DNA from: Variovorax sp. ZS18.2.2
GTDB taxonomy: Bacteria > Pseudomonadota > Gammaproteobacteria > Burkholderiales > Burkholderiaceae_C
DNA: 64,000 nt
NCBI RefSeq assembly: GCF_024701975.1
Contig: NZ_JANLNM010000001.1
Coordinates: 1,240,001 to 1,304,000 of the forward strand
Direction: 5' to 3'
Under the pieces are notes generated by a model that saw only the letters and a list, made by a program, of their open reading frames with translations, was not told where the DNA came from and made no database searches. Below are positions 42,700 through 53,263 of the stretch, one piece after another (position 1 is the first letter of the stretch; each line of letters starts with the position of its first letter). Made by a program: the position numbers and the translations under genes.

Positions 42700-43959
42700 A
42701 TGCCCAGTTATCAGCACATCAAAGTCCCGGCCGAAGGCCAGAAGATCACGGTCAATGCCGACAACTCGCTGAATGTGCCTGATCAACCGATCATCCCCTT
42801 CATCGAAGGCGACGGTACGGGGCTGGACATCACCCCGGTGATGCTCAAGGTGGTGGACGCGGCCGTGGCCAAGGCTTACGGCGGCAAGAAAAAAATCCAC
42901 TGGATGGAGGTCTATGCCGGCGAAAAGTCGACCAGGGTGTATGGCCCCGACGTCTGGCTCCCCGAGGAAACCCTGCAAGCCGTTCGCGACTACGTGATCT
43001 CCATCAAGGGACCGCTCACCACGCCCGTCGGCGGCGGCATCCGTTCGCTGAACGTTGCGCTGCGCCAGGAGCTCGACCTCTACGTGTGCCTGCGTCCCAT
43101 CCAGTACTTCGAAGGCGTGCCCAGCCCGGTGCGCGAGCCGCACAAGACCAACATGGTCATCTTCCGCGAGAACTCGGAAGACATCTATGCCGGCATCGAG
43201 TTCGAAGCCGAAAGCGACAAGGCCAGGAAGCTCATCAAGTTCCTGCAGGACGAACTCGGCGTCAAGAAGATCCGCTTCCCCAACACCTCCGGCATCGGCG
43301 TGAAGCCCGTGTCGATCGAAGGCACCGAGCGCCTCGTGCGCAAGGCGCTGCAGTACGCCATCGACAACGACAAGCCCAGCGTGACCATCGTGCACAAGGG
43401 CAACATCATGAAGTTCACCGAAGGTGGCTTCCGCGACTGGGCCTATGCCCTGGCCGCCAAGGAGTTCGGCGCCGAGCTGATCGACGGCGGCCCGTGGATG
43501 AAGTTCAAGAGCCCGAAGACGGGCAAGGAAATCACCGTCAAGGACAGCATTGCCGACGCGTTCCTGCAGCAGATCTTGTTGCGTCCTGCCGAGTACAGCG
43601 TGATCGCCACGCTGAACCTCAACGGCGACTACGTGTCCGACGCGCTGGCCGCACAGGTCGGCGGCATCGGCATCGCTCCGGGCGCGAACCTGAGCGACAC
43701 CGTCGCGATGTTCGAAGCCACGCACGGCACGGCGCCCAAGTACGCCGGCAAGGACTACGTGAACCCCGGCTCCGAAATCCTTTCGGCCGAAATGATGCTG
43801 CGCCACATGGGCTGGACCGAAGCGGCCGACCTGATCATCAGCGCGATGAAGAAGTCGATTGCCAGCAAGCGGGTCACGTATGACTTCGCGCGCCTGATGG
43901 AAGGTGCGACGCAGGTGAGCTGCTCGGGCTTCGGGCAGGTCATGCTCGACCACATGTAA
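42700..43959 (+). CDS. icd: NADP-dependent isocitrate dehydrogenase
   Basis: TCA-cycle enzyme forming 2-oxoglutarate. From the ATG at 42700 it has 419 residues; an upstream in-frame extension was rejected because it lacks conservation. The substrate-binding serine that IDH kinase would phosphorylate is S116 in [13 protein letters not shown]. The NADP-site segment [33 protein letters not shown] is complete. It is the last housekeeping gene before the T6SS locus. Confidence 0.97.
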   Translation: MPSYQHIKVPAEGQKITVNADNSLNVPDQPIIPFIEGDGTGLDITPVMLKVVDAAVAKAYGGKKKIHWMEVYAGEKSTRVYGPDVWLPEETLQAVRDYVISIKGPLTTPVGGGIRSLNVALRQELDLYVCLRPIQYFEGVPSPVREPHKTNMVIFRENSEDIYAGIEFEAESDKARKLIKFLQDELGVKKIRFPNTSGIGVKPVSIEGTERLVRKALQYAIDNDKPSVTIVHKGNIMKFTEGGFRDWAYALAAKEFGAELIDGGPWMKFKSPKTGKEITVKDSIADAFLQQILLRPAEYSVIATLNLNGDYVSDALAAQVGGIGIAPGANLSDTVAMFEATHGTAPKYAGKDYVNPGSEILSAEMMLRHMGWTEAADLIISAMKKSIASKRVTYDFARLMEGATQVSCSGFGQVMLDHM

Positions 43960-43994
43960 TCGACTGCGCGCTCCGACGTCTTGTGACGTCACTG

Positions 43995-44036
43995 CAAAAA
44001 GCCCTTGAATTTCCGAAGGAATTCAAGGTTTTTTTT
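43995..44036 (+). terminator. Intrinsic terminator after icd
   Basis: CCTTGAATT at 44003-44011 pairs with AATTCAAGG at 44020-44028, followed by T8 at 44029-44036 and preceded by an A5 run. It isolates icd from the T6SS genes. Confidence 0.88.
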
Positions 44037-44322
44037 ATGGGCCGGACACCCGTGTCATTCAATGGAAATTACTACTCTTGGGTTGTCGGAATTGCGGATT
44101 CCCGGAGAAATTTCACAGATCAATTGCCTGCTTTTTAGGTTTAACTATTGGTAAAAACTGTGCGCCGCACAGGCCTGCGCAAGCACACAGAATCACGCCT
44201 ATTCGAGAAAGCATAGGGAGCGTGAAGTGAGCGGGAAAACAGTAAATATCGGTGCCTTGCCGAGAGGTACGCCGCGTGATTTCACCGCGCAATTAACACT
44301 GTTATTGAGTCGGTAAATTGCG
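44037..44322. other. AT-rich leader before the T6SS locus
   Basis: These 286 bases hold no convincing gene. A GG-N10-GC pattern (TTGGTAAAAACTGTGCG, 44148-44164) has the spacing of a sigma-54 promoter but poor flanking matches. A CTGTGC-GCC-GCACAG dyad (44158-44172) overlaps it. This is a plausible control region for clpV, but nothing is firm. Confidence 0.35.
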
Positions 44323-47025
44323 ATGACAATTTCTCGACGCGCGCTGTTTGGCAAGCTCAACCTCACTTTGTTTCGCGGTATTGAATCCGCAACTGCTTTT
44401 GCCAAGCTGAGGGGGAATCCATATGTCGAATTGACGCACTGGATTCATCAACTCTGGCAACTCAACGACAGCGATCTGCATCGCGTCTGCCGTCATTACC
44501 AGGTCGATGTTCAGGCCGTCGAGAAAGATCTGGTTTCCAGATTGTCGGAATTGCCCTCGGGCGCCACATCGCTGAGCGATTTCTCCCATCACGTCGAAAC
44601 AGCCATCGAGCGTGCCTGGGTTCTCTCCAGCCTCGAATTCGGCGATCGTCGTGTGCGCAGTGCCTGGTTGCTTGCGGCACTGGTGCAAACGCCGGAGCTA
44701 CGGCGGCTGCTTCTTGGCATATCGCCCGCGTTCCGAAAGCTGCCCGTCGAGCAACTGACGGATGCCATTGTCTCCCTCGTCGCAGGCTCCCCTGAAGACA
44801 ACGAAGGGCCACACGACGGCTCGGGCCTCCCGGCTGCAATGCCCGGGGAAGCGAGCGGCGCGATCGCCGATTCGCCGAATGGAAAGTCTGCCCTGGCCCG
44901 GTATTGCATCGACCTGACAGACCGCGCCCGCGACGGGCAAATCGATCCCGTGATCGGCCGCGAACACGAAATCCGCACGATGGTCGATATCCTGCTGCGT
45001 CGGCGGCAGAACAACCCGCTGCTCACAGGAGAGGCGGGCGTGGGCAAGACGGCCGTGGTCGAAGGGCTCGCGCTGGCAATCGCCAACGGCGAGGTTCCGC
45101 CCTCGCTGCGCGATGCCCGCCTGCTCAGTCTCGATGTGGGCGCGCTGCTCGCTGGCGCCAGCATGCGGGGGGAGTTCGAGTCCCGCCTGAAATCGCTGCT
45201 CGAAGAGGCAAGCAACTCAAGTCAACCGGTCATTCTCTTCATCGACGAGGTGCATACCCTGATCGGCGCCGGCGGACAAGCCGGAACCGGAGACGCTGCC
45301 AATCTGCTCAAGCCCGCCCTCGCACGCGGCACCTTGCGCACCGTCGGCGCGACCACGTGGAGCGAATACAAGCGCCATATCGAGAAGGACCCCGCGTTGA
45401 CCCGGCGTTTTCAGACGCTGCAGGTCGCCGAACCCGAGGAGGCCTCAGCCACCGAAATGGTGCGCGGGCTGGTCGCTACCTTTGCTGAACATCACGGTGT
45501 CACCGTACTGGACGAGGCGGTGCGGGCGGCGGTGTCCCTGTCTCATCGCTACATTCCGTCGCGCCAGCTGCCGGACAAGGCCATCAGCCTGCTCGACACG
45601 GCCTGTGCGCGTGTCGCCATGTCGCTGCACACGCCACCTGCCGTGGTCGATCAACTGCGCCAGCGGATCGCCGCCCTGGATGTGGAACTCGCCCTGCTGG
45701 CCCAGGAAAGCGCGATCTCGCGAGGCGGCGATGCGCGATCAAAGCGCCTCGACGCTGCAAATGCCCAACTCGATGCCACCGAACACGAGCTGTCGACCTA
45801 CGAGTCCCGATGGCAAGAAGAGCTCGCGCTGGTTCAGCAGATTCAATTGCTGAGAACAAAGAAGAGGGAGGAGGGGGAGAGGGAGAGTGGCGCCGAGGGC
45901 GAGTGGCCCTCGGCGCGATTGCATGCCCTGGAGGACGAACTCCTGTTGCGTCAGCAGGACATGCCGTTGGTTCTTTCCCAGGTCGACGAGTCTGTGATCG
46001 CGGCGATCGTCGCGGATTGGACGGGGATACCCGTGGGTCGCATGGTGCAAGACGAAGTTGCCGCGGTCTTCAGGCTCGAAACGATGCTTGGCGAACGCGT
46101 CGTCGGCCAGGACCGCGCGCTTGCCGCGATTGCCGAACGAATCCGTGTGTCGCGGGCGCGCCTGACCGATCCGAACAAGCCGGTCGGCATCTTCTTGCTG
46201 GCCGGTCCTTCAGGCGTCGGCAAGACTGAAACGGCGTTGGCACTTGCGGACGCTATGTATGGCGGTGAGCAGAACCTCATCACCATCAACATGAGCGAGT
46301 TCCAGGAGCCGCACACCGTTTCGACGCTGAAGGGTTCGCCGCCGGGCTACGTGGGCTACGGAGAAGGCGGTGTTCTGACGGAGGCCGTGCGCCGGAAGCC
46401 CTACAGCGTGATCCTGCTCGACGAAGTGGAAAAGGCGCATCCGGACGTCCACGAAATCTTCTACCAGGTGTTCGACAAGGGCTGGATGGAGGACGGCGAA
46501 GGCCGCCACATCGACTTCAGGAACACGACCATCCTGTTGACGAGCAACGCCGGTGCGGAACTCATTGAGAGCTTGTGCGAAGACCCCACATCGCCGCCCG
46601 AAGTCGAAACCTTGCGCGAAGCGCTGCAGCCCGTTTTTCGCCAGATTTTCCCGGCCGCATTCCTGGGGCGCCTGTCCGTCGTGCCTTATCTGCCATTGGG
46701 TGTGCAGGCCTTGGGCAGCATCGTCTCGCTGCATCTGGATCACGTGGTCCGTCGGATGAAAAAACAGCATGGCATCGAATTGCAGTACGCCCCCGGTTTG
46801 GTGGCCGAAATCGTCGATCGATGCGGTACGCATGAAACCGGTGCGCGCCGCCTGACGGGTTTCATCGAGCAGAACCTGCTGCCCGTCTTGTCGCGGCAGT
46901 GGCTCAACGCCTTGCAGGAAAAGCGAACGATCACCCGGATCTCCGTCGACGCAAGGCCATTTGGAAAAACAGGTCCGCACTTGCAGGAAGGAGATGTCGT
47001 CACCTGCCATACCGAATACGTCTGA
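44323..47025 (+). CDS. tssH: T6SS AAA+ ATPase ClpV (TssH)
   Basis: Disassembles contracted TssBC sheaths so subunits can be reused. The 900 residues contain an N domain (1-150), first ATPase with Walker A GEAGVGKT at 236-243 and Walker B ILFIDE at 305-310, a coiled-coil middle domain (about 430-560), and second Walker A GPSGVGKT at 628-635. The N domain and the missing HslU-type features separate it from ClpB. It opens the T6SS locus; the next gene (tssB) starts 58 bases later. A terminator separates it from icd. Confidence 0.94.
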   Translation: MTISRRALFGKLNLTLFRGIESATAFAKLRGNPYVELTHWIHQLWQLNDSDLHRVCRHYQVDVQAVEKDLVSRLSELPSGATSLSDFSHHVETAIERAWVLSSLEFGDRRVRSAWLLAALVQTPELRRLLLGISPAFRKLPVEQLTDAIVSLVAGSPEDNEGPHDGSGLPAAMPGEASGAIADSPNGKSALARYCIDLTDRARDGQIDPVIGREHEIRTMVDILLRRRQNNPLLTGEAGVGKTAVVEGLALAIANGEVPPSLRDARLLSLDVGALLAGASMRGEFESRLKSLLEEASNSSQPVILFIDEVHTLIGAGGQAGTGDAANLLKPALARGTLRTVGATTWSEYKRHIEKDPALTRRFQTLQVAEPEEASATEMVRGLVATFAEHHGVTVLDEAVRAAVSLSHRYIPSRQLPDKAISLLDTACARVAMSLHTPPAVVDQLRQRIAALDVELALLAQESAISRGGDARSKRLDAANAQLDATEHELSTYESRWQEELALVQQIQLLRTKKREEGERESGAEGEWPSARLHALEDELLLRQQDMPLVLSQVDESVIAAIVADWTGIPVGRMVQDEVAAVFRLETMLGERVVGQDRALAAIAERIRVSRARLTDPNKPVGIFLLAGPSGVGKTETALALADAMYGGEQNLITINMSEFQEPHTVSTLKGSPPGYVGYGEGGVLTEAVRRKPYSVILLDEVEKAHPDVHEIFYQVFDKGWMEDGEGRHIDFRNTTILLTSNAGAELIESLCEDPTSPPEVETLREALQPVFRQIFPAAFLGRLSVVPYLPLGVQALGSIVSLHLDHVVRRMKKQHGIELQYAPGLVAEIVDRCGTHETGARRLTGFIEQNLLPVLSRQWLNALQEKRTITRISVDARPFGKTGPHLQEGDVVTCHTEYV

Positions 47026-47083
47026 CTCTTCGAATCGCAGTGTTTCCAGGGCTCTATTTCTTAGTTTTCATCAGGGAGTTTTC

Positions 47084-47626
47084 GTGACAAACAACAACAG
47101 CAGTCAGAAATTCATCGCCCGCAACAGGGCGCCACGCGTACAGATCGAATACGACGTGGAAATCTACGGCTCGGAGAAGAAGATCGAGCTGCCTTTCGTC
47201 ATGGGTGTCCTGGCCGATCTTTCCGGCAAGCCCACCCAGGCATTGCCGCCGGTGGCCGACCGCAAGTTTCTCGACATCGACATCGACAACTTCGACGAGC
47301 GCATGAAGGCGATCCAGCCGCGCGTGGCCTTCGCCGTGCCCAACACGCTGTCGGGCCAGGGTCAGCTCATGGTCGACATCACCTTCGAGAGCATCGACGA
47401 CTTCTCGCCGGCGGCCGTGGCTCGCAAGGTGGAACCACTCAGTCGCCTGCTCGAGGCGCGCACCCAGCTTGCGAACCTCCAGACCTATATGGATGGCAAG
47501 GCCGGCGCCGAAGGCTTGCTCAACCAGCTGCTGCAAGACCCCGCACTCATGAAGTCGTTGGCGCAGACGCCGAAGCCCCGTGCTGCAGACCCCAACGAAG
47601 CCCCGACTGCCGACTCGGTAGCGTGA
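47084..47626 (+). CDS. tssB: T6SS contractile sheath small subunit TssB (VipA)
   Basis: Forms the sheath with TssC. The start is GTG 47084 with the Shine-Dalgarno AGGGAG five bases upstream; an in-frame ATG at 46961 lies in clpV and was rejected. The 180 residues begin with SQKFIARNRAPRVQIEYDVEIYGSEKKIELPFVMGVLADLSG, the classic TssB core. The middle region carries DNFDERMKAIQPRVAF. The 22-base gap to tssC implies co-transcription. Confidence 0.95.
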   Translation: MTNNNSSQKFIARNRAPRVQIEYDVEIYGSEKKIELPFVMGVLADLSGKPTQALPPVADRKFLDIDIDNFDERMKAIQPRVAFAVPNTLSGQGQLMVDITFESIDDFSPAAVARKVEPLSRLLEARTQLANLQTYMDGKAGAEGLLNQLLQDPALMKSLAQTPKPRAADPNEAPTADSVA

Positions 47627-47648
47627 ACCCCGCACCAAGGAACTTCAC

Positions 47649-49151
47649 ATGAACACCACAAGCGATTCCGTGCTCGACGCGCCCGTGACGGCGCAATATG
47701 CCAACCCCTCCGACTTTGCGTCTCTGCTGGACAAGGAGTTCAAGCCCAAGACCGAGGAAGCCCGCGACGCCGTCGAGGCAGCCGTTCGCACCTTGGCCGA
47801 ACAGGCGCTCGTCAATGCCGCGACCATGACCGACGATGCCTACAGCAGCATCGAGGCCATCATTGCGGAGATCGACCGAAAGCTTTCGGAGCAGATCAAT
47901 CTCGTGCTGCACAAGGACGAGTTCCAGAAAGTCGAGTCGGCCTGGCGCGGCATGCACCATCTGGTCTACAACACCGAGACGGACGAGAAACTCAAGATCC
48001 GTTTCATGGATGTGTCGAAGGACGAAGTGCGCCGCACGCTTCGTCGCCACAAGGGCATTGCGTGGGACCAGAGCCCGATCTTCAAGCGCATCTACGAGGA
48101 AGAGTACGGACAGCTCGGCGGCGAGCCCTATGGTTGCCTTGTGGCGGACTATTACTTCGACCACACGCCGCCGGATGTCGAACTGCTCGGCGCCATTGCC
48201 AAGATTTCGGCCGCATCGCATGCGCCGTTCATCGCGGGATCGGCACCGTCATTGCTCGGCATGGAGTCGTGGCAAGAGCTTGCGAATCCGCGCGACCTGG
48301 CGAAGATCACCTCGAACCTCGAGCACGCGCCCTGGAATTCGTTGCGCAACACCGAGGACTCGCGCTACGTCGGCCTGGCCATGCCGCGTTTTCTCGCGCG
48401 CTTGCCCTATGGCGCAAAGATCAACCCGGTCGACGAGTTTGATTTCGAAGAGGAAACCGAAGGCGCCGATCACCGGAACTACGTCTGGAGCAACGCGGCC
48501 TATGCCATGGCCGTCAACATCAACCGCAGCTTCAAGCTCTACGGCTGGTGCACGATGATCCGCGGCGTGGAGTCGGGTGGCACGGTGGAAAACCTGCCAT
48601 GCCACACCTTCCCGACCGACGACGGCGGCTTCGACATGAAGTGCCCGACCGAGATTGCCATCTCGGACCGCCGCGAAGCCGAACTCGCCAAGGCAGGCCT
48701 GATTCCGCTGGTGCATCGCAAGAACACCGATCACGCCGCCTTCATCGGTGCGCAGTCCATGCAGAAGCCGCAGGAGTACATGGACCCTGATGCGACGGCC
48801 AATGCCAACCTGTCGGCCCGCCTGCCGTACCTGTTCGCGAGCACCCGTTTCGCGCATTACCTCAAGTGCATCGTTCGCGACAAGATCGGTTCGTTCAAGG
48901 AGCGCGAGGACATGCAGCGCTGGCTCAACGAATGGATCATGCATTACGTCGATGCCGATCCCGCCAACTCGTCGCAGGAAACCAAGGCGCGCAGGCCGCT
49001 CGCAGCGGCTGAGGTCGTGGTGGAAGACATCGAGGGCAACCCCGGCTACTACAGCGCGAAGTTCTTCCTGCGTCCGCACTTCCAGCTCGAAGGCCTGACC
49101 GTTTCGCTGCGCCTTGTTGCGAAGTTGCCGTCCCTCAAGGAAGCGGCCTGA
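47649..49151 (+). CDS. tssC: T6SS contractile sheath large subunit TssC (VipB)
   Basis: Sheath subunit pairing with TssB. The 500 residues are of family length. Conserved segments are VESAWRGMHHLVYNTET, KRIYEEEYGQLGGEPYGCLVADYYFD, and WCTMIRGVESGGTVENLPCHTFPTDDGG near residue 300-330. The C-terminal region SARLPYLFASTRFAHYLKCIVRDKIGSF is also characteristic. A 123-base gap follows before hcp. Confidence 0.96.
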   Translation: MNTTSDSVLDAPVTAQYANPSDFASLLDKEFKPKTEEARDAVEAAVRTLAEQALVNAATMTDDAYSSIEAIIAEIDRKLSEQINLVLHKDEFQKVESAWRGMHHLVYNTETDEKLKIRFMDVSKDEVRRTLRRHKGIAWDQSPIFKRIYEEEYGQLGGEPYGCLVADYYFDHTPPDVELLGAIAKISAASHAPFIAGSAPSLLGMESWQELANPRDLAKITSNLEHAPWNSLRNTEDSRYVGLAMPRFLARLPYGAKINPVDEFDFEEETEGADHRNYVWSNAAYAMAVNINRSFKLYGWCTMIRGVESGGTVENLPCHTFPTDDGGFDMKCPTEIAISDRREAELAKAGLIPLVHRKNTDHAAFIGAQSMQKPQEYMDPDATANANLSARLPYLFASTRFAHYLKCIVRDKIGSFKEREDMQRWLNEWIMHYVDADPANSSQETKARRPLAAAEVVVEDIEGNPGYYSAKFFLRPHFQLEGLTVSLRLVAKLPSLKEAA

Positions 49152-49274
49152 CCGGCCTGCATGAATCGTCTGAGGAAGTGGTGCGCAGACATCACCAAGA
49201 ACAGTCGCAGCGGTTGTATTCACGACCGGGCAAACCGTTAACCATTTTTAGATCAAATCTCCCAGGGAGTTCTC

Positions 49275-49760
49275 ATGGCACAAGACATTTTTCTCAAGAT
49301 CAACGGCATTGAAGGCGAGTCTCAAGACTCCGACCACAAGAATGAAATCGAGGTTCTGACCTTCAACTGGAAGGCTTTCCAAGAATCCACGATGCATGCC
49401 GGCTCAGGCGGCGGCGCGGGCAAGGCCACGGTCGAAGACCTGGAGTTCGAACACTACGTCGATCGCTCGAGTCCCAACCTGATGAAGTACTGCCTGACCG
49501 GCAAGCACGTCCAGGAAGCGAAGCTCACCGTGCGCAAGGCCGGCGGCAATCCGCTCGAATACCTCAAGTTCACGTTCAGTGACGTGATCATCACCTTGGT
49601 CCAACCCTCCGGATCGAACTCTGACGAACTGCGTGTCAAGGAGCGCGTGCGCCTGTCGTTCTCCAAGATCAAGCAGGAGTACTCGGTGCAGAACGCCCAG
49701 GGCGGTAGCGGTGGCGCGGTCACGGCCGGCTACGACATCAAGGGGAACAAGGAGTCCTGA
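49275..49760 (+). CDS. hcp: T6SS tube protein Hcp (TssD)
   Basis: Hexameric ring protein that stacks into the inner tube and is secreted. The 161 residues contain the family signature MAQDIFLKINGIEGESQD and the strand VIITLVQPSGSNSDELRVKERVRLSFSKIKQEYS. Its start is preceded by CAGGGAGTT at 49263-49271, the same nine bases found before tssB. The 123-base gap upstream could hold an hcp promoter; no firm one was seen. Confidence 0.96.
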   Translation: MAQDIFLKINGIEGESQDSDHKNEIEVLTFNWKAFQESTMHAGSGGGAGKATVEDLEFEHYVDRSSPNLMKYCLTGKHVQEAKLTVRKAGGNPLEYLKFTFSDVIITLVQPSGSNSDELRVKERVRLSFSKIKQEYSVQNAQGGSGGAVTAGYDIKGNKES

Positions 49761-49880
49761 CACAGCGACGCGGCCTGAGTCAGCCCAGAGCCTTTCGGCC
49801 TTGAGTGGCGTGGCGCACGAAGGTGCGTTGCGCTGCTCACGGCCATTCCTGTCGTCGGATCGCATCACTTCCTTCTCAGC

Positions 49881-50438
49881 ATGTCTTTCAATGTGTCTTG
49901 TCCCAGGCGAACCGCCTCGCGGCAATGGCTTTGCGTGGTGCTCTCCTCGCTCGTTCCGGCGCTCGCGCTGGTCACGGCGCAGCCCTCGCACGCCCAGTTC
50001 TCCTACCCGAGAGAGCAGACCAGGCTCGACATCACGATCACGGCGGAGGCGGGCGTCAATCCCGACGACAAGGGCAGGGCGGCACCCATCCTGGTGCGCA
50101 TCTACGAACTCAAGTCGGAAGGCGTCTTCGAAGCCGCCGACTACTTTTCACTTTCCAGCAACGACAAGGCCCTGATCGGCAGCGAGCTGCTCGTTCGAGA
50201 CGAATTCATCCTGCGCCCCGGCGATGTCAAGACCATCCGCCGCAAGTCGCACCCCGACCTCGCAGCCATCGGTGTCGTCGCCGGCTACCGCGATCTCGCG
50301 CAGGCCGATTGGCGAGTGGTGCAAAAGATCGACCCTGCCCCGGAAGTCGCCTGGTATCGCTCGGTCCTGCCGGCGAACAAGCTCAAGTTGCAGATCGACC
50401 TTCAAGCCAAGGGCATCCAGCTCACCCCCCTCAAATAG
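49881..50438 (+). CDS. tssJ: TssJ-like T6SS outer-membrane protein, lacking lipobox
   Basis: By position and by the core (LDITITAEAGVNPDDKGRAAPILVRIYELKSEGVFEAADYF), this is TssJ (SciN), which bridges the outer membrane to TssM. The 185 residues carry an N-terminal signal (hydrophobic about 16-33, cleavage near SHAQ). TssJ is usually a lipoprotein, but here the only cysteines are at residues 6 and 18, before or inside the hydrophobic core, and neither is in a lipobox. No in-frame ATG, GTG or TTG start was found upstream that would change this. Confidence 0.85.
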   Translation: MSFNVSCPRRTASRQWLCVVLSSLVPALALVTAQPSHAQFSYPREQTRLDITITAEAGVNPDDKGRAAPILVRIYELKSEGVFEAADYFSLSSNDKALIGSELLVRDEFILRPGDVKTIRRKSHPDLAAIGVVAGYRDLAQADWRVVQKIDPAPEVAWYRSVLPANKLKLQIDLQAKGIQLTPLK

Positions 50439-50470
50439 GCCCGCGACTTGAACGCACAACGATCGATCCC

Positions 50471-51826
50471 ATGAGTTGGTACAACAAAGTCGCCTGGAGC
50501 GAAGGACTCTTCCTGCGCCCGCAGCTGTTCCAGCAGCAGGAGCGCTATCTCGAACACCTCGCGCACAAGCGCACGGCCTCGCTCAGTCCGTTCTACTGGG
50601 GCTTCAATCACTACAGCATCGACGCGGAATCCCTGTCCCTTGGCAAGCTCGTGCTTGCCAGTGCCGCGGGCATCTTTTCGGACGGTACGCCCTTTGACGC
50701 ACCCGGCCAGACACTGCCACCCGCACCGCTCACCATCCAGCCGGAGCATCTGGAGCAGATCATCCATCTGGCCGTGCCCATTCGCACGCCCAATGGCGAG
50801 GAAACGACCTTCGACGACGCGATGGCGGCTGCGGCATCGCTCGCACGCTTCTCGGTCTTCGACACCGAACTGCGTGACGCGAATTCCATCGGGCAAGGTC
50901 CGAAGACGGTGCAGCTTTCGCGCCTTCGTTTGCGCCTGCTGCCGCAACGGGAACTGACGGATGCCTGGATCGGCCTTCCGCTCGCCAAGGTGACGGTGCT
51001 GCGATCCGATGGAAGCATCGCCACAGACCCGTATCTGATACCGCCGGTCGCCGGCTACGGTGCGAGCCCGCTGCTGGCCGATTGGGTGACGAACCTGCAC
51101 GGCCTGTGCCGTCTCCGCGCGCAAACGCTCGCGGCGCGGCTCAGCGGCAATGACGGCAAGTCGAGCGAATCGGCCGAAGTGTCCGATTTCCTCCTGCTGC
51201 AGATACTCAATCGCTACGAGCCCTTGTTCGAGCACTGGCTGCGCGTGCGGGAGACCTCACCGGAGGTGCTCTATACCGCTTTGTGTTCCCTCAGTGGGGA
51301 GCTTGCGACGTTCGTGCGCGCGAGCACGCGTCGCCCCACCGAGCACCCGGCCTACCAGCACATCGATCCCTGCCTGTCTTTCAGGGGGCTGATAGCCGAT
51401 GTGCAGGCCTTGCTCAACGATGTGCTGGTTCGCAGCGCGCAGAGCATTCCCCTCGCCAATCGCGCCAACGGTGTGCGCGTGGCAAGCGTCGAGCCCTCGG
51501 AATTGCAGGGCTTCTCCAGCCTCGTGTTCGCCGTGGCCGCCCACACGCCGCCCGATCAGTTGGCCAGCGAGTTTCCGGCGCGATGCAAGGTCGGGCCGAG
51601 CGATCGGCTTGGCGAACTCATCCGCTCGCATCTGCCCGGCATTCCGCTGCAAACGCTGCCGGTGCCGCCGCGCCAGATCCCCTTCAACGCGGGCTTTGTC
51701 TACTTCCAGATCGACTCGCGCGGGCCGTTGTGGGAGCACATGGTCAAGCATGGTGGACTGGCACTGCATGTGGCGGGTGAGTTCCCCGGTCTGCGTCTTG
51801 AACTCTGGGGCGTGCGAGAGAAATGA
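50471..51826 (+). CDS. tssK: T6SS baseplate protein TssK
   Basis: Trimeric baseplate connector between TssFG and the membrane complex. From the ATG at 50471 it has 451 residues. The start MSWYNKVAWSEGLFLRPQLFQQQERY is diagnostic. An earlier in-frame extension overlaps tssJ and was rejected. The C-terminus LPVPPRQIPFNAGFVYFQIDSRGPLWEHMVKHGGLALHVAGEFPGL matches the family. Its stop overlaps tssL (ATGA). Confidence 0.96.
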   Translation: MSWYNKVAWSEGLFLRPQLFQQQERYLEHLAHKRTASLSPFYWGFNHYSIDAESLSLGKLVLASAAGIFSDGTPFDAPGQTLPPAPLTIQPEHLEQIIHLAVPIRTPNGEETTFDDAMAAAASLARFSVFDTELRDANSIGQGPKTVQLSRLRLRLLPQRELTDAWIGLPLAKVTVLRSDGSIATDPYLIPPVAGYGASPLLADWVTNLHGLCRLRAQTLAARLSGNDGKSSESAEVSDFLLLQILNRYEPLFEHWLRVRETSPEVLYTALCSLSGELATFVRASTRRPTEHPAYQHIDPCLSFRGLIADVQALLNDVLVRSAQSIPLANRANGVRVASVEPSELQGFSSLVFAVAAHTPPDQLASEFPARCKVGPSDRLGELIRSHLPGIPLQTLPVPPRQIPFNAGFVYFQIDSRGPLWEHMVKHGGLALHVAGEFPGLRLELWGVREK

Positions 51827-53199
51827 AGCCCTTCGTCGAAGATCCCATGCACAACCAGGAAGAGCCCCACGACGACTCGGGGGGGCCCGATTCGTCTGCC
51901 GACCCTTCACCCACCGATTCCCGGCCGGGCGATCCGGAGAAGGGGGTGCATCTCGCCCCGGAGCCATCGATGCAAGTGCGCCTGGCCGCGGTCACTGCCG
52001 CCAGGAATCCCCTGCTCGAAGCGGCGCAGCCGCTGCTGCGCGCACTCGCCGACATGCCGGCGACGCTCGGCAGCGAGGGCGTGACGATCCTGCATCAGTT
52101 GCTGGAGCGCGAGGTCGCGAGCTTTCAATCGCTCTGCGGCAGTGCGCAGATCAGGCACGAGCATGCGGTCGCCGCGAGCTATTCGCTGTGCACTGCGCTC
52201 GACGAGGCTGCCAACAGCACGGAGTGGGGGGGCGGCAAGAATGGCGAGGCCGGCATCTGGGCCGGGCAGCAACTGGCCGCGAAATTCCACGGCGACACGA
52301 AGGGCGGCGACAAGTTCTTCCTGCTGGTGGGGCGCCTGGCCGCAAACCCGCAAGAGCACATCGATCTGCTCGAGCTGATGTACCAGGTCCTGGGGCTGGG
52401 CTTCGAGGGGCGCTTCGGCACGGCGACCAACGGGCGCCGGCAACTGGAGACAGTTCGCCACCGGCTCTTCACGCTGCTTGGTATGGCGCGCGGCGAAGTT
52501 CCGCGGGATCTTTCCCCGCACTGGAAGGGTGTGGGCGCGGGTACGTTCCGCCTGTTGCGCAGCATTCCGGTGTGGCTGACGGCGTCGCTGCTGGCGTTGA
52601 TCTTGTGCGGCCTGTTCGCTTGGTACAAGTACCAGCTGTTGCAGACCAGCGCCGATGTGGAGCAACGCATCGCCGCCATCGGCCGGATGCGCCCGCCACC
52701 TGCACCCCCAACGCCCGTGGTCAAGCCGCTGCGCCTGAAAGAACTGCTGGCGCCCGAGATCGCACGCGGCACCGTGAGCGTGGAAGAAGACGAGCATCGC
52801 AGCGCGGTCACGTTCAGGGGCGACGACATGTTCGTTCCCGGCCAGGCGCGCCTGAACGCAAAGATCCTTCCGGTCCTGGACAAGGTCGCGGATGAGATCA
52901 ACCAGGTCTCGGGCTCCGTCCAGGTCACCGGCCACTCTGACAACCGCCCGATCAAGACCCGCGAGTTTCCCAACAACCAGGTCCTGAGCGAGAAGCGTGC
53001 CGATGCAGTGACCGCCGTGCTGCTGGGCAAGGGCGTGGTGGCGTCGCGCATCCGTACCGAAGGGCGCGGCGACACCATGCCGATGGCCGACAGCGCAACG
53101 GCAGCCGGGCGCGCCAGGAATCGCCGCGTCGACATCGTCGTCATCCAGGGTGACGGCGGTAGCACCGCGTCGCCCGCCGCAACGCCGGCGGTGCGCTAG
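51823..53199 (+). CDS. tssL: T6SS inner-membrane protein TssL with OmpA-like domain
   Basis: DotU/IcmH family protein of the membrane complex. The 458 residues have an acidic disordered N-terminal extension (1-45), a cytoplasmic DotU domain (about 60-235), one membrane helix (about 250-268, SIPVWLTASLLALILCGLFAW), and a C-terminal OmpA-like peptidoglycan-binding domain with TGHSDNRPI and LSEKRADAV. The OmpA fusion can anchor the complex to the cell wall, which may matter with a TssJ that has no lipid anchor. Confidence 0.95.
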   Translation: MKPFVEDPMHNQEEPHDDSGGPDSSADPSPTDSRPGDPEKGVHLAPEPSMQVRLAAVTAARNPLLEAAQPLLRALADMPATLGSEGVTILHQLLEREVASFQSLCGSAQIRHEHAVAASYSLCTALDEAANSTEWGGGKNGEAGIWAGQQLAAKFHGDTKGGDKFFLLVGRLAANPQEHIDLLELMYQVLGLGFEGRFGTATNGRRQLETVRHRLFTLLGMARGEVPRDLSPHWKGVGAGTFRLLRSIPVWLTASLLALILCGLFAWYKYQLLQTSADVEQRIAAIGRMRPPPAPPTPVVKPLRLKELLAPEIARGTVSVEEDEHRSAVTFRGDDMFVPGQARLNAKILPVLDKVADEINQVSGSVQVTGHSDNRPIKTREFPNNQVLSEKRADAVTAVLLGKGVVASRIRTEGRGDTMPMADSATAAGRARNRRVDIVVIQGDGGSTASPAATPAVR

Positions 53200-53263
53200 A
53201 GGCAGGCCGAGAGTCATTCATGCAATACCTCAAACAGTTCCTGGCATTTCTTTTTTCCGGCAG

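Noticed and set aside
44082..44098. A second GG...GC pattern as a sigma-54 site
   Set aside because: The distance between GG and GC is 11 or 12 rather than 10 bases.
46961..47083. Longer TssB from the ATG at 46961
   Set aside because: That segment overlaps clpV coding sequence; GTG 47084 has a strong ribosome site and gives the family N-terminus.
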